DNA of 64,000 nucleotides from Lentinus brumalis (Eukaryota; Basidiomycota; Agaricomycetes; Polyporales; Polyporaceae), in assembly GCA_001792895.1 (NCBI GenBank), contig MARA01000059.1:124001-188000 (forward strand), written 5' to 3'. The notes beneath the pieces were generated by a model. It searched no databases and was not told the DNA's origin. It saw nothing but the letters and a program-made list of their open reading frames with translations. Of the stretch, positions 1-11,237 are shown one piece after another; position 1 is the first letter of the stretch, and the number at the start of each line of letters is the position of its first letter. A program made the position numbers and the translations under genes.

Positions 1-156
1 AGGCCTAGTCCCGTAGGACCCCCCTTGATTGCGGATTTTGTAACAGTCCAAGAGCAACGGCAAGGTTGTCGAATCTGTACTTGTTGTTTATATTCAAATT
101 AAGTCATACAAAATAAAATTTGCATACATCTGGTAGACAGCCAAGTGTCCTTGCAT

Positions 157-418
157 TACTGTACTGATCAATCGTTAGCGGCGCATCACACGTCACACGG
201 CCCTCCGCCATCCCTTATTTTGGCCGCTGTCACAGGTCACTGCGGAGTCCGCCGCTTGTGATGGCCATAAATTGGGCATTAAAGTGCCTAAAACGGTAAT
301 TTTGCAGCGCCGCTCAGCCACCTGTCACACCTCATGTGGTCCTCCACCGCTCCGCCGCTACGGACCGACAATGTCACATGCCGAACCCCCCTGCCGCTAA
401 CGATTGATCAGTACAGTA
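157..418. mobile_element. MITE with 26-bp perfect terminal inverted repeats
   Basis: The ends 157-182 and 393-418 are perfect reverse complements over 26 bp. Each end begins TACTGTACTGATCAATCG reading inward. If the outermost TA on each side is the duplicated target, the element proper starts CTGTACTG, which fits Tc1/mariner-type TA insertion. The ~260-bp body contains GTCACA-type short repeats and no coding potential, so it is a non-autonomous element. It lies directly at the 3' side of a Tc1-like transposase relic, but no shared ends with that relic were found, so the two need not be related. Confidence 0.8.
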
Positions 419-490
419 TACATAGTTAGAAAAGGGTATGCCCTCCTTTTGTGGTATCTACAGCCCAAACTCTTTCCAACATGTCCCCCA

Positions 491-1480
491 TTACCCTGCC
501 CATTTTCTCTTCCAACAACTCTGCCCATACTGATTGTGCCACTTGCCAAAACACATCAAGGGAATTACAGTATGAGCTCCCCGTCTACACCCCATGCGAG
601 TCTTGAGAAGGTTCCATAGTGGTTCAATGGGGTTGAGGTTGGGGGAGTTGGGAGGATGGGTGAGGGAGCGTATGCCTGAGCACTTTTGAGCAGCCTTAGC
701 AACCTGGCTAGTGTGCGCAGGGGCCCCATCTTTAACCACAAGCATACACCCATCCCTCTCCTTGCTCATGGTGGTGTAAGTCAAGAAAAGGGCCTTTAAG
801 AACCCGGTGGACATACTGCTCACCATTGAGCCCGCCCTTTCTGCCCCTCCTCTTCCCTTCATGACCCTTCTGCTCCTGCTCCTCTTCCAGGTTCAGTCAG
901 ATGAGTGGTCCCTTGCAACCCTGGGCCATACAGCCCCACAACATGATAGACTTCCAGCTGCTCCGGAAGGCTGGCTGGATGTTCTCAGGGAGAAACTCCT
1001 CACCAGCCTTCTGAGTGACATGCTCCTGTCCTACCCTCTCCTCTAACTGCAGCCATGTCTCGTCCATCCAGATAATGGTGTCCCACTCTCTCCCCTTGTT
1101 CTCCCATGTCCATGCATAGCACTTCTTGACAGCCTCCTGGGTCAAGAAGTGCTTACGACACATAATATGACAGTGGTATACAGCAGAGTTGGCAACCTTG
1201 CACACCTGTCACTCTGCAACATCCCCTATAGCCTCTGCAATGCCTCTGTATGGTGTCTTTTGGTTGTTGCAGACTTCACAGAGGATCAAGTGCTTCCTCT
1301 GTTTGGTAAGAGTGGTGGGACAGCCTGAGCGAGGGAGGGTATGGTGGGCATAAAAGAGTTTGCCATGTTTGACTGTGTAGTGAGCAGTGCCAAGAGAGAT
1401 ACCCATTTTTTGTCCAACTTCATGGTATGAGTAGCCCTCATTGTGCAGTGCACAGATAGCACTGCACTTGGAGGGTGTTT
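491..1480 (-). pseudogene. Tc1/mariner-like transposase, decayed
   Basis: Read on the minus strand, three blocks line up as one Tc1-type DDE transposase. An N-terminal helix-turn-helix part lies at about 1209-1406. A block at 897-1205 has the first catalytic aspartate in a WMDETWLQ motif followed by SIMLWGCMAQG. A block at 491-862 has the second aspartate in VVKDGAPAHTS and the glutamate region in SPNLNPIEPLWNLLK. A stop separates the first two blocks and a frameshift separates the last two, so no intact protein can be made. No terminal inverted repeats bounding this copy were recognised. Confidence 0.8.
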
Positions 1481-1800
1481 ATGTGCGGGTACCAGGAGGG
1501 GGTATGGGGTGGTTGTGGAAGAAAAGGGAAAAAGAGATTTATGATTGTTTCTGCACATTGGCATCTATTACATAAGTGTGGGCGGATAAACACTTTCAGC
1601 ACCTACAAGTACTGCTACAAGCCAGTGATCTGTTGAATTTTATGTGCTCCTGCACAACAGGAATGTACAGACAGCTATGGTAGTTTCACCCTTGCAGCTG
1701 GTGAAGTGCTGTGCTTAGTAATGTGCAAAGCCCAGCTCAACTCAAAAGCCGTGGCCATAGCTCGGCTTCAAGAGCTATGGCTGACCAGGACAGTGAGCCG

Positions 1801-1943
1801 AGCTCTCTAGAATAGCTCAAGCCCAGCTCTTTAGGATAGCTCAAGCCCAGCTCTCTAGGATAGCTCAAGCCCAGCTCTCTAGGATAGCTCAAGCCCAGCT
1901 CTCTAGGATAGCTCAAGCCCAGCTCTCTAGGATAGCTCAAGCC
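1801..1943. repeat. 24-bp minisatellite, six copies
   Basis: The unit AGCTCTCTAGGATAGCTCAA plus GCCC (24 bp) occurs six times head to tail, with one or two substitutions in the first two copies. Because 24 is a multiple of three it creates an open reading frame of repeated SYPRELGL units on the minus strand. I regard that frame as a by-product and not a gene. Degenerate copies of the AGCTC/AAGCC theme flank the array on both sides. Confidence 0.9.
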
Positions 1944-2039
1944 TGGCTCAAGCCCAGCTCAGCCTAGGCTGGAGCCTGACTGGTACATAAAGGTGACAAT
2001 TGATAGGTTATACTGGTATACTACAGTAGTCTATGGATC

Positions 2040-3715
2040 ATCAGAGTTATCATCAATGTCTGCAACAATATCATCCCATCCATCCTCGTCCCCTGCTCTC
2101 CCAGCGGTCCATGAAGTCACAGCCTGAATACTGACCATAAAGTCATCATAACCTTGCTCGTCTGCCTCCATGTCGACCATGCAGTCCTCTCAAAAGAGGA
2201 GGTTGGTGTGGAGCATGCACTTGAGCCCTTGGAGGGCCTCACCAATGTCACCCTTGAGTTTGTTGTGGCACTTGCAAAACATACACTCACTGGGCACGGA
2301 CAACACCATCATGGCAACTCAGTGAGGTAGTTGTGTGCCAGTGCAGCCCATATCAGGTACTCACATGCATGAAGCTGTGTACAGGATTAGTTGGTGCAAA
2401 GACTTGTGAACAAAACAAAACTATCTACACCCCACCACTCCATAAGTGACCATCCGTCGAGCTGCTTTAGTGATGACACATAAGCATTGAAGTCCTGGAG
2501 CCAGGACTCGATGTCTGAGACAACAGAATCTCCGGAGGGCAAGTCCATGCACTCCTCCTCAGTGTCTGAGAGCTCCTGGATGAGGTGTCCCACTTTGGCC
2601 CTCAAGGACTTCCCCTTGAGATTACGGGCTAGAGTAGTGCGGGACTGAACATCTTGATGTGCCGGATCTTGTACTATATAGAGACCGATCAGTATTCTAC
2701 TCCATCAAGTGTTGATAGGTGACAAAACTCACAATATCCTGCGCTTGTTTGAGCACCTTCACAGCCAGTTCATCTCCCTGGTACTTCTTTAGATGCCAGT
2801 CCTTCTGACTGGGATCTAGAACTAGAAAGAGATCAGGTTGTTTCATAACAGACTCAAAGGCAAAAAGGGCCACAGAACATACACATTACAAATGTGTAGA
2901 AGTCTGAGTTGGATGTCTTGTCATAGTACTCCTGAATCTTCTCGAGTCCTGCTGTGATTTCTGTGGAGAACATCACATTCTTGGCCTGCTTCACATGGGA
3001 AGACTATGCCTTATACAGTGCTTCAAGGGCAGGAAGCGCAAGGTGAAGGGTGGGACCATGAGCCCAGTATCACTCAAGAAAGCCTGCTGTGCATTGTTTG
3101 CATGCTGAGCACAATATTAGGCAAGCACAAGTAGGATATAGAGGGACAACATACTGCGAGTAGATCCACCAGGATGCCGGCATGGTCCCACTCAGTCTCT
3201 GTCAGCCAGAGGTTGAGGAGCTTCTTCTGCTTCTTGAGGTCAGTCTCTTGAGTGCTGATCTCGGTCACAAAATGATTAATATGCTATGCAAGGTGTAAAT
3301 GAAGGTCCAGTGCAGCAGACAGGAGGAGTGGTCACCTTTCTTAGCTTCAAAACACGTCCGAGCATGATGAACATCAAAGACCATCAGGTCACACTGTCAA
3401 GGAGAAGCTGCCTGGTGTTGTTCTTGTTGACTCCATTCTGGATCTGGCTGAGCCTCAGTACCTCTTTGTGTTTGGCTGACCTGCAGATCTGTCAGAGGTG
3501 GGCTATCAATGAGATAAGTGCAGACATACTTTGACACAGATTGTGTGGATGATCCCAACAACGTTGCAATACTACATTGGGGCCCATGCTCGAGTCAGTC
3601 AACTCAGCATCTGGGGCTGCTAGATCATAGTACTTGGACTGGCTGTATGCCTTGAGAAGTGCTTGAGTGGCCAGGTTGATTATATGGGCCAGGCATCTGC
3701 AGTCTTATTAGCATG
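2040..3715 (-). pseudogene. hAT transposase remnant, C-terminal half (copy A)
   Basis: Minus-strand fragments resemble the middle and end of a fungal hAT transposase. About 3590-3710 reads CLAHIINLATQALL, a motif that follows the second catalytic region in these proteins. About 3074-3268 contains LTETEWDHAGILVDLL. About 2160-2300 reads KCHNKLKGDIGEALQGLKC, close to the hAT C-terminal dimerisation segment, and ends in an acidic DD-rich tail near 2040. Frameshifts and stops occur throughout. The 5' half is not adjacent. The neighbouring intact hAT at 3769-7458 sits at the upstream edge of this remnant. Confidence 0.6.
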
Positions 3716-3998
3716 TACAGTTTGCAGAACCTTTGTACTGGTAACTAGATGAACTGACCAGACATAGCTAGCGCCCTGCAAGGGTAAACCCCTGGGTGTC
3801 GGTGCAAGTACCCCCACCCTTACCCTTACAAACCCTCCACCCTCAACCAAGGGTGGAGGGTTTTTGAGGGTGCTGCAGAGGGGTAAGGGTGGGGTGGAGG
3901 GTCACCCTCAGGGTGTCAGCGGCAGTGGAAGACGGAAATACCATCCATGTTTATGACATACTAAGTATCGTAGCATTACTACAACTACACAAGCATGA

Positions 3999-6900
3999 TC
4001 AAGTACGTTGTCTAATCTTATCCCAGCCATCCTCAAGAGGGACTTCATCGTCACCCTCCAGCTCGGACAACTTCTGAACCGTTGTCTGTACATCAGCGTC
4101 CTCGACAAGGTCAAGGAGCGACCACTCGCCAAGGCACAGCAGGGTGCGAATGGAGTGGGCGGACAACCCGTTACGTACATGGGGGAGAAGGAGCCGGCCG
4201 CGGCTGAAAATACATTTGACGTCGACCGAAGTAGCTGCAGACGATGACATGAGCGTGGGTCACGAGTCGATAGGACAGCCATGAGAGGTCAGGACAAGAA
4301 ACGAAGAACTTACCATATGCGAGCGCCATGCGTGAGAGTCGCGGGTAGATGTGACCGCGATCCCACCACCAGCGGATCGGGTCGTCTGTCTCCTCCGTGA
4401 GTGCCGCAATATAGCGATCGAGCTCGCTGCGAGAGTCGACATGCTTCTTGCACTTGAAAACGGGAAGATTGTCGAAGATGTTGTGCTCCTGCAACCACAG
4501 CTGCAGGCGAGGGAGAGTAGGAATGAATGAAGAACGTACCGTTGCCGTCCCAGCCTCTCCTGCACCATCTGCCTTGCCAGCCTCATCATTCCCGCCCTCC
4601 TGCTCCTCCGGGGGTACGTAGCCGGCATATGAACGCTCGTATTCCTCGCGGATGAGCCTCTTCGCCGTGCGAATCCACCCATCCTCCCACCCAGCCTCCT
4701 TGAAGTAATCGAGTTTCCAGGTGGGGTGGAAGACTGGACCGAGCGCAAGCGGTAGCATTAGCCCCATACATGAAGCAAACAATCAAGACTGTACGCACTC
4801 ATGGCAAACCGGTTGATGTCCGAGTCATCGGTCTTCTCGTAGTAGCGGTTACAGGTCTTCCGGCCGAGAGACGCGGCGGCGCGCACTGCAGGGCAGTAGT
4901 TGGTGTCGAGAGCGATCTTGGTGAGCTGGTCATCCAAGTGATCCATGGCCGGGATGACATGAGGGAGGTTCGGAGTGCCGGAGCGTGAAAAGTATAGCGT
5001 AGCATCGGAAAAGAGCTGGGATGTTGTTGAGCATGGAATACGAGAGGCAAGGAGAGAGGAAGGAGGAAACATGTGCGCGTGAGAGTATTGAGGCACGTGA
5101 TGGGTCCATGCGTGGCTTGCGTCGAACTGTAAGTACTCACCTTCAGCACCTGCCGCAGCTGCTTGGCGACTTCCCACTCTTCCTTGGACAGCTCATACTC
5201 TCTCAGATCAAACTTCTTGTCTCCTGTAATCTTGTCGACGGCCTCTTGATACTGCAAGGCGACTTCAAGCATCTGGAACGTGGAATTCCAGCGCGTACGA
5301 ATGTCCCGAGGCAATACACGCGGTGGAAGATCGAGGTCGGCGACGATGTTGTGCCAGGCAGGGAGGAGGATGGTTGATGAGAAGGAGATCTTGTACGCGA
5401 TTGTTTGAATCTGCGTACGGCATGGATCAATCATCCAGGTAAGTCTGATAGTTATTTGTTGCGCACCTTGGTGAGGACAAGCTTGACTGGGAGGATGCTG
5501 TCCTCGAGCTCCTCCCGTTCATCGCCGTCCATCTCATCACGCTCGTCAACGAACCCCTTCTCATTATCATCATTCCCTCCGTCTACTCCCGCGGGCAGGT
5601 CCAGGCCACAGGCGTAGAGATCGACATCTTGCAGGAGTGCTTCAATGGCGTCTTCTGCATCCTTGCGCACGTCATCCTCCTCCTTCTTGCCGATATCGAA
5701 CGGGCGCAGCACCGACTTGGCACAGAGATTCACCACATGATCAAAGCAACGCGCACGGGTGCGCTGGCCTCCAAAGTCTGGCAGGGTCGTTGCCAAGACA
5801 TCAACCATCGTATCGTTGGGCGATGCATTGTCCATCGTGAGCCCGAGGATCTGCGCGAGGTCAGTAATCATTCTCCTTACTAGTTTCTGATTCACGCACC
5901 TTATCCTCAATGCCGAACTCCGTCAGTGTCGTCTGAAAGGCCCTCGCGAGCACCTCGCCCGTGTGCAACTCGGCGAGCTCAACGACGTCAAGGATGAAAC
6001 TCAAAGGAGCTCCCTCGTGCTGCAAGTGAACCGCAAAAGCCACCAGTGCCTTATGATTTGGAGACGTCCATGCGTCGCAGGTAAAATTCAGTTCACCGTC
6101 GTAGTCCTATGCACGATGCCAACCCAGTTCGGGTCAGTCATTCATCGATCTCGCCTTGCATGCTACCGCTCACCTGCAACATCTTGGCGATCCGGGTCCT
6201 ACATCTCGCAAACACCCGGCGCACGTCTCGCGACACGGTGGCTGGTGACGGGATCTTGTATTCAGGCCGACCGGTTTTCATTAACGTCACGAAGGCGTGA
6301 TCCTTCATGATCTCGTAAGGACGTTTATTTTCGGCTACCCATCGAACAATCCACGCTCTACAGGTCCCCGTCAGATCACCAGTTCAACCTGAGGTATGTT
6401 TGTACTCACCGCGCTTCCGTTGATGTATGCTGATGTGTCAAGTACGTAACTTTGCCTTTCCCAGTCCGTTTGAATGCCATCGTGATCGTCCCCGACCGCC
6501 CGTACGCCTCCACCATTGGGTGAGCCTTCGACTGGCTTCCTGCCTCGAACGCCGTGTTCACGATCTCCAACCCCAGCACGCCTTCGCATGATCACTGAGG
6601 TTACTCGTCGACGTCGAGTCCTTCGTATCGAGGTACCAGATGATGGTAGTCTTGCAGCCGGGCTTCGCACAGGTAAACTTGTGTCCGATCTTCGTCTCCG
6701 ACTTCTTGATGATCACGACCTCGGGCTCGTAGAACGCGTAGATGTGGGACCGCCAGGACGCCTGCTTCTTCTCTGCATCATCAGGTGAGTGTCATGCGAG
6801 GCAACGAGAACGTCTCTGTACTCACTCAGATCCTCTTCCGGCGTCAGATCCTTCTTTTTACCTTTCTTCTTTGGTCCGGTGTCTTCCAATAGGTCAATGA

Positions 6901-7156
6901 TGTCCTGGTCAAGACTCGTGGTGCTGCTACGAGGTGCATCACCTTCGTCCTCGACATCCTCGACAGAAGGAGATCTGTAGCTGCTGCTGGAACCAGACCG
7001 GACGGAGATAGCGCTGTCGTTGTTGGCTCCAGGTTTGCGCTTCTTTCTGACACGGGAGGTGATGGAGGAGGCCTGATGTTTGAGTATGCGGACGGTCTTC
7101 TCGACGGCCTTGTCCACATGTTTGATGACTTTGTTGACCTTTGTGCCCACAGCCAT
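3999..7156 (-). CDS. hAT-family transposase, BED-finger type, about nine exons
   Basis: The likely start is the ATG at 7156 (MAVGTKVNK). Exon 1 ends near 6826 and is followed by a 53-bp intron (6825-6773). Later blocks, in order: a BED-type zinc finger (FTCAKPGCKTTIIWYLD, then HAKACW); a segment at about 6140-6350 ending RTRIAKMLQ; the first catalytic aspartate in FTCDAWTSPNHKALVAF near 6090; the second in GLTMDNASPND near 5840; the insertion domain with RTRWNSTFQMLEVAL; then WLQEHNIFDNLP and a DPIRWWWD motif near 4380, where the catalytic glutamate region lies. The C-terminal dimerisation exon (IFSRGRLLLPHVRNGLSAH) ends at 3999. Most junctions keep frame across short GT..AG introns. One apparent frameshift lies near 6555, so the copy may be just inactive. 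The protein would cut and paste the element from its TIRs. Confidence 0.75.
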
Positions 7157-7208
7157 GCTGTAAACAAGTTTGTGTTGTCTGTCCACCTCGGTGTTGTTGT
7201 TACTGTCT

Positions 7209-7252
7209 GCGCGCTGTCCCTGCTTATGTAATAGAAAAGCTATACAGTTGTT
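7209..7252 (-). promoter_or_regulatory. Shared promoter-like module, hAT copy
   Basis: On the transcribed (minus) strand this stretch reads ACAACTGTATAGCTT, then TTACATAAGC, then GACAGCGCGC. It lies about 50-100 bp upstream of the transposase ATG. The same outer blocks in the same order and orientation occur inside the copia LTRs of this window (18958-18999, 45409-45450, 49702-49743) and in the second hAT 5' copy (34448-34490). The function as a core promoter or start region is inferred from position only. Confidence 0.5.
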
Positions 7253-7464
7253 CTGTTCTCCTCGGAAACTGCCGCGCAGACTGGCGGCGCACGCGTGTGC
7301 ACATACAATTAAATCATCAATATTGCCTCAATAATGGTGGTGACCCTTGAGGGTCTACAGAGGGTGTCAAGGGTTACCGAGACAGTACCCCCACCCTTAC
7401 CCTTGACACACCCTTACCCTCAACCCTCGAGGGTCTGCCTTACCCTTGCAGGGCACTAGCAGGC

Positions 7465-7830
7465 CTCAACTGCAGATGGCTATGTCACCGTCACCGGTCA
7501 CTGGATCAAAGAGGAAACTCTGAGGTTCTGAAAGCTACAGACCACACTTATGGGGTTCATATGCATGAACAATGTGCACCATGGGAAACACCTTTGTCAG
7601 GCATTGTTCTGCATAGCCCAGCAAGTCAGAATTGAACACAAGGTAGGACATGTTGTTTTTGTCCATTGTTATGTTACTCACAACTGCATATAGGTCGGCT
7701 GTGTGACCTGCAACAAGGCCAGCAACAATTGAACCATGATGGCTGAGTTCTTTTTGCGCATTGAGGAGGCGACCGGTGCGCTGTTCGACAACGAGGAATG
7801 CTATGTGACAAGCCTCACATATTATGCTGA
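7465..7830 (+). pseudogene. hAT transposase fragment (copy B), plus strand
   Basis: Plus-strand reading gives DGYVTVTGHWIKEE, then GFICMNNVHHGKHLCQALFC. After a probable short intron (about 7643-7692) comes VGCVTCNKASNNTTMMAEFF. This corresponds to the hAT region from the first catalytic aspartate exon to the second (the usual DNAS is NKAS here). A stop follows LRF near 7530. It is on the opposite strand to the hAT remnants at 2.0-3.7 kb and 11.8-14.1 kb. It is therefore either another copy or an inverted piece. Confidence 0.6.
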
Positions 7831-8209
7831 CAAGTCTCTTGACAACATTGCTCTAGTCATCAGACAGAGTCAGTTTCATGATGAGGGACAGAGCAGGACA
7901 AAAAGATACTACAAGCATTGAGTGGCGCCCGGCCATTCCTGCCAGCTCTGTGGCCAGCTTAGTCAGCGAACACCCATCCCGAAACCCTGTGAGGGCCAAT
8001 GAGACGCCGAATGCACGATGCGTCGCACGCACAGCGCACGTCACATGCCAAGCTGCTGTGCGCCCTTGCTTGTGTACTAGAATTGCTGCTTCCACACACT
8101 CTTCGAATCAATATCATTACTGGGAATATATGCAACCTATTTGTGGGATACAGTAAGCAAGTTTAGGACCAAGCTGGGGGAGAACTATCAAGATACTAAG
8201 TACGGTAAG
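7831..8209. other. Unassigned spacer
   Basis: Between the hAT fragment and the next decayed gene I see no recognisable protein motif, RNA gene or terminal repeat. Short open frames on both strands here show no family motif. Confidence 0.5.
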
Positions 8210-11200
8210 CTAAGTAAGTGGTGACCCCACAGTCTGAGTGTGCCGCTCGATGGCCTCAAGCAGTGCACTCAACTTCTGTGGATGATTAGGTATGGTGGAC
8301 TTCTTGGGAACTGTGTACTTATGAACCTTTCTATACACTTCTAGCTGCTGCTCCATGTCAATTTTCATCATGGCCTCGACCTTGGTACGACCAAGAATGA
8401 GGGTCCATGTCTGGAGCGTCTTCATCACAGCCTCGTCCTTCCGCTTCTTCTCTGCCACATCTAATGCGTTCTGGACAGCCGTGTTGATGGCATGCTGCGT
8501 GATCTCCTTCCACCGTGCCGCGCCGGGCTTCTCGGCTTCGAGTTTGCGTGCGGTTTGATGGAGAGAACCTCGTCCTCCTCGGTATTGAGGTGAGTTGCAA
8601 TAAACTCCTCGGTCTCGTTATGCTGCGCTTTTTTGGTAGCGTTGAACATCTCCTCAGTGCCGTTAGGATTGTCGCGCCTCCAGACACGCCGGCGGCCCAG
8701 GATTCCCTCGTTATGGTGGTTGGCATGATCCAGATCACATCAAGGTCAGCTGGAGACAGGCAATCAATCACACTGCCCTTCGTGAACTCCTTTGTGAACT
8801 GTTCCCAGAGCTTGAGGGTGCCACACATGAAGAAGACAAAGATGTCGCGGAGATGAGGTAAGTCTGGAGCCATTCTATAGATTGCGCCCATGGCTTCGGG
8901 GCATTCCCATGCCAGCCCATCTAGCGCAGGGGTGCCTGTGCCACGGTCAGCATCAGGACAGAGGAGACCGCCGGGGTCGGCGATCAGGAGCTTGATGTAC
9001 TCCTTAACTTGCTCATGGAAGGGGCCAAGCAGGAGGCCGTTAAGCTTTGGCTGGCGCACGACACGCATGTAGGGATGGGTGACAGCCTGTGCGTAGAGTG
9101 CGAGCACGGCAAGTTCTGTTAAGATTTTGGCACATTGTAGACCACGGTCCTCCATGTTGGTGAACCTGGGCTTGGCCTTACGGTCACGGAGAATCTCGAG
9201 GAAGCAGATGTAGTGTTGTAGATGGACAAGGAGTTCGGTGGCAGCGACACAATGTGATTGATATCGGGTGTTGCTGGTGCCAGGAAATTGCAGAGAATGA
9301 CCGACAATTTCCTGGAAGTAGAATAGGTACGTGTCCTGCTGTCCCTTCTTATTCTCCTTGTGAATCGTGATTGAAGAGCGCACCAGCCAGATTTGTGAAC
9401 TTCACGCCGCCCCATGTTGACGAGTCAAAAGCCCGCAGTTCAGCTGGACTCAACTTATCCGCAAGGTCAGCCCAGTCTAAGTCTAGGAGACCGGGATCAA
9501 TGTCACGGAGCGTAGAGGCATTCTCCTTGTTTGCAAGCAGCACAGGAGGGGACAATCCAAGCTCCGCCCAGCCGGACATCATGGCTGTGCTCCCACCCTT
9601 TACAGTGTTGAGATCTTTGTGCATCGCGCACCCCAGCCGGAGAAACATGGCGAGCGGGGCCTATTCCTCCCATGGCAGGGCATCGTAGAGCTCCCTTCCA
9701 AGCCTCAGTGCTGTGTCCTGGAAATGGAACGCATAGATGCCCACTCTCTCATCGGACCCCAAGAGATCCCAGGCCGCAAGACCACCGGAGGCACCCACAG
9801 CGGTTGCGGTCACCTCATTGGTCATGCGCTGCAGCGCTGTCGAGGTCTCCTCCGGCCGGCCTGGAGATAGATGCGTGCGGGCCAGGAAGAGGCAGGTCAT
9901 GTCCCGCTTCCATGTCTTGAAGAAGCGGGCTGTCTTCAGTTGGTCAGCAGCGTGATCACCACCCACCCCCTTGAGCTTCAGCGCAAAAGTCTCCATGTCG
10001 ATGCTCTGACCAGTGCGCCGGGCATAAGGAGAATGATTGAATGCCTCCATGATCTGACGGAAGCAGCGCAACCAGCCTGCAAACTGGGTCTCACTCGTGT
10101 GATCCATCGTGGATTTAACACCAAGGAGGCGGTTCTTTGGCTCGTAAGTAGTGCCATCTGGTGACGGGAGCATCAGAAGCATATGTTGAGCTTCCATGTT
10201 GACATGGCGGTCTGTTGTGCCATCACCGCTGAGGGTGAAGCCTATCACCACATTATCAGTTCCATGCCTCTTAAAATCACATAATAATTGATCACTTACA
10301 CTTTGCGATAAGTACTTTGAAAGCTGTTTGTATGTAGGCCACCGCACCCAGCTCGAGCATCGCCCGCCTGATGGTTCTAGAGCTCATCCGACCCTCGACT
10401 CTCACGCTGAAAGCTTGGCCTATGAGCCGAAGGACCTCTCTGACACGGTCTTGTGCACATCCCGTGTGTACGAGCATCTGGGCCAGCATCCGGGCCTGTG
10501 CGGTATATACACCCTTCTTCCTCAACCTCACAGCCAGGGGCTGTGACTTTGCCTTCAGCACCTGCTGCTCCAGAAGCTTTGGAAAGCGCTTGCAACGCTT
10601 CTGTAGCGCACGGATGGCCTTATGCGCATGAGCGAGTGCGGCCTGGAGGCCCCCATTCTCCCCACCCAACCGCTCAACAACCAACTCTGCATCAGAATGC
10701 GCCTCCTCTTCCTTCTTCTCCGCACCAGCTCTTCCCACCTCGGACACCCAGACCAAGTTGCACAAGATCTTGCCGAAGTTCCGCAGTCGCTCGCGAAGCA
10801 TCAAGATGGTCCACTGTACTCGAATGAGTTGACAGCCACCGTTGCGTGTTGTGCCTGGTACGTGACCACGCGCCGCCAAAGGCTCACGTTCTTGACCTGA
10901 GCCCTGTCCAAGGCTCGGACAACAGCTGCGTGAGCTTGCCGAGACACTGCAGGCTCGAGATTGACACCTTCTGGACTTCGAGAGCCATAAGCCTCATGGC
11001 AGCTTGAACTCTATTTAGATACATCAGATTCAGATTGTACTGCATCCGCCATTCTGTGCAGAATGCCCGTGAACATACCGTGTGACCCTTCGCAGGCTTC
11101 TGTTTGCATGATGAGTGATTCTCTTTCTCCGCTTCTGATGCCCTTGACCTCCCATTCTCACGTCCTCTGGCAGCAGCATCATTCTGAGCCTTGCTGCCTG

Positions 11201-11237
11201 TTTTGTGCTTATAGGACCTCTTCTGATGGCTTCCCAT
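8210..11237 (-). pseudogene. Unclassified repetitive-family gene with MHKDLN motif, decayed
   Basis: The start MGSHQKRSYKHK is at 11237. Blocks in order: a basic N-terminus; a coiled-coil and helical region (about 10300-10780) with YTAQARMLAQMLVHTGC and MSSRTIRRAMLELG; a central region at 9661-10347 with VIGFTLSGDGTTDRHVN and GDHAADQLKTARFFKTWKRD; a block at 9380-9640 with CAMHKDLNTVKGG and NKENASTLRD; then a long helical C-terminus to 8210 (MAEKKRKDEAVMKTLQTW). Frameshifts near 10.8 kb, 10.3 kb and 8.6 kb break the frame. From memory, proteins with these motifs occur in very many copies in mushroom-forming fungi, which suggests a transposon-encoded product. I do not know a name or a proven function. 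The aspartate in SGDGTT and the HKDLN motif could be catalytic. Confidence 0.6.

Larger units (their letters stand above)
3769..7458 (-). mobile_element. hAT transposon with TIRs and G/C-skewed subterminal repeats
   Basis: The ends match as inverted repeats: the left end reads TAGCGCCCTGCAAGGGTAA from 3769, and the right end, read from 7458 on the opposite strand, is TAGTGCCCTGCAAGGGTAA. Inside each end lie 100-130 bp of subterminal sequence full of ACCCTTACCCTT and its complement. The left side also has a perfect 14-bp-arm hairpin (3830-3843 with 3850-3863). The element encloses a multi-exon hAT transposase on the minus strand. No 8-bp target duplication is visible: the flanks are GACATAGC on the left and GCAGGCCT on the right. 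This suggests rearrangement after insertion. Confidence 0.85.

Noticed and set aside
1737..1940. Repeated SYPRELGL protein
   Set aside because: It arises only because the minisatellite unit is 24 bp; no start context or flanking coding sequence.
3769..3905. Telomeric repeat tract
   Set aside because: CCCTTA/CCCTCA words are irregular, lie in inverted form at both ends of one hAT element, and are its subterminal repeats.
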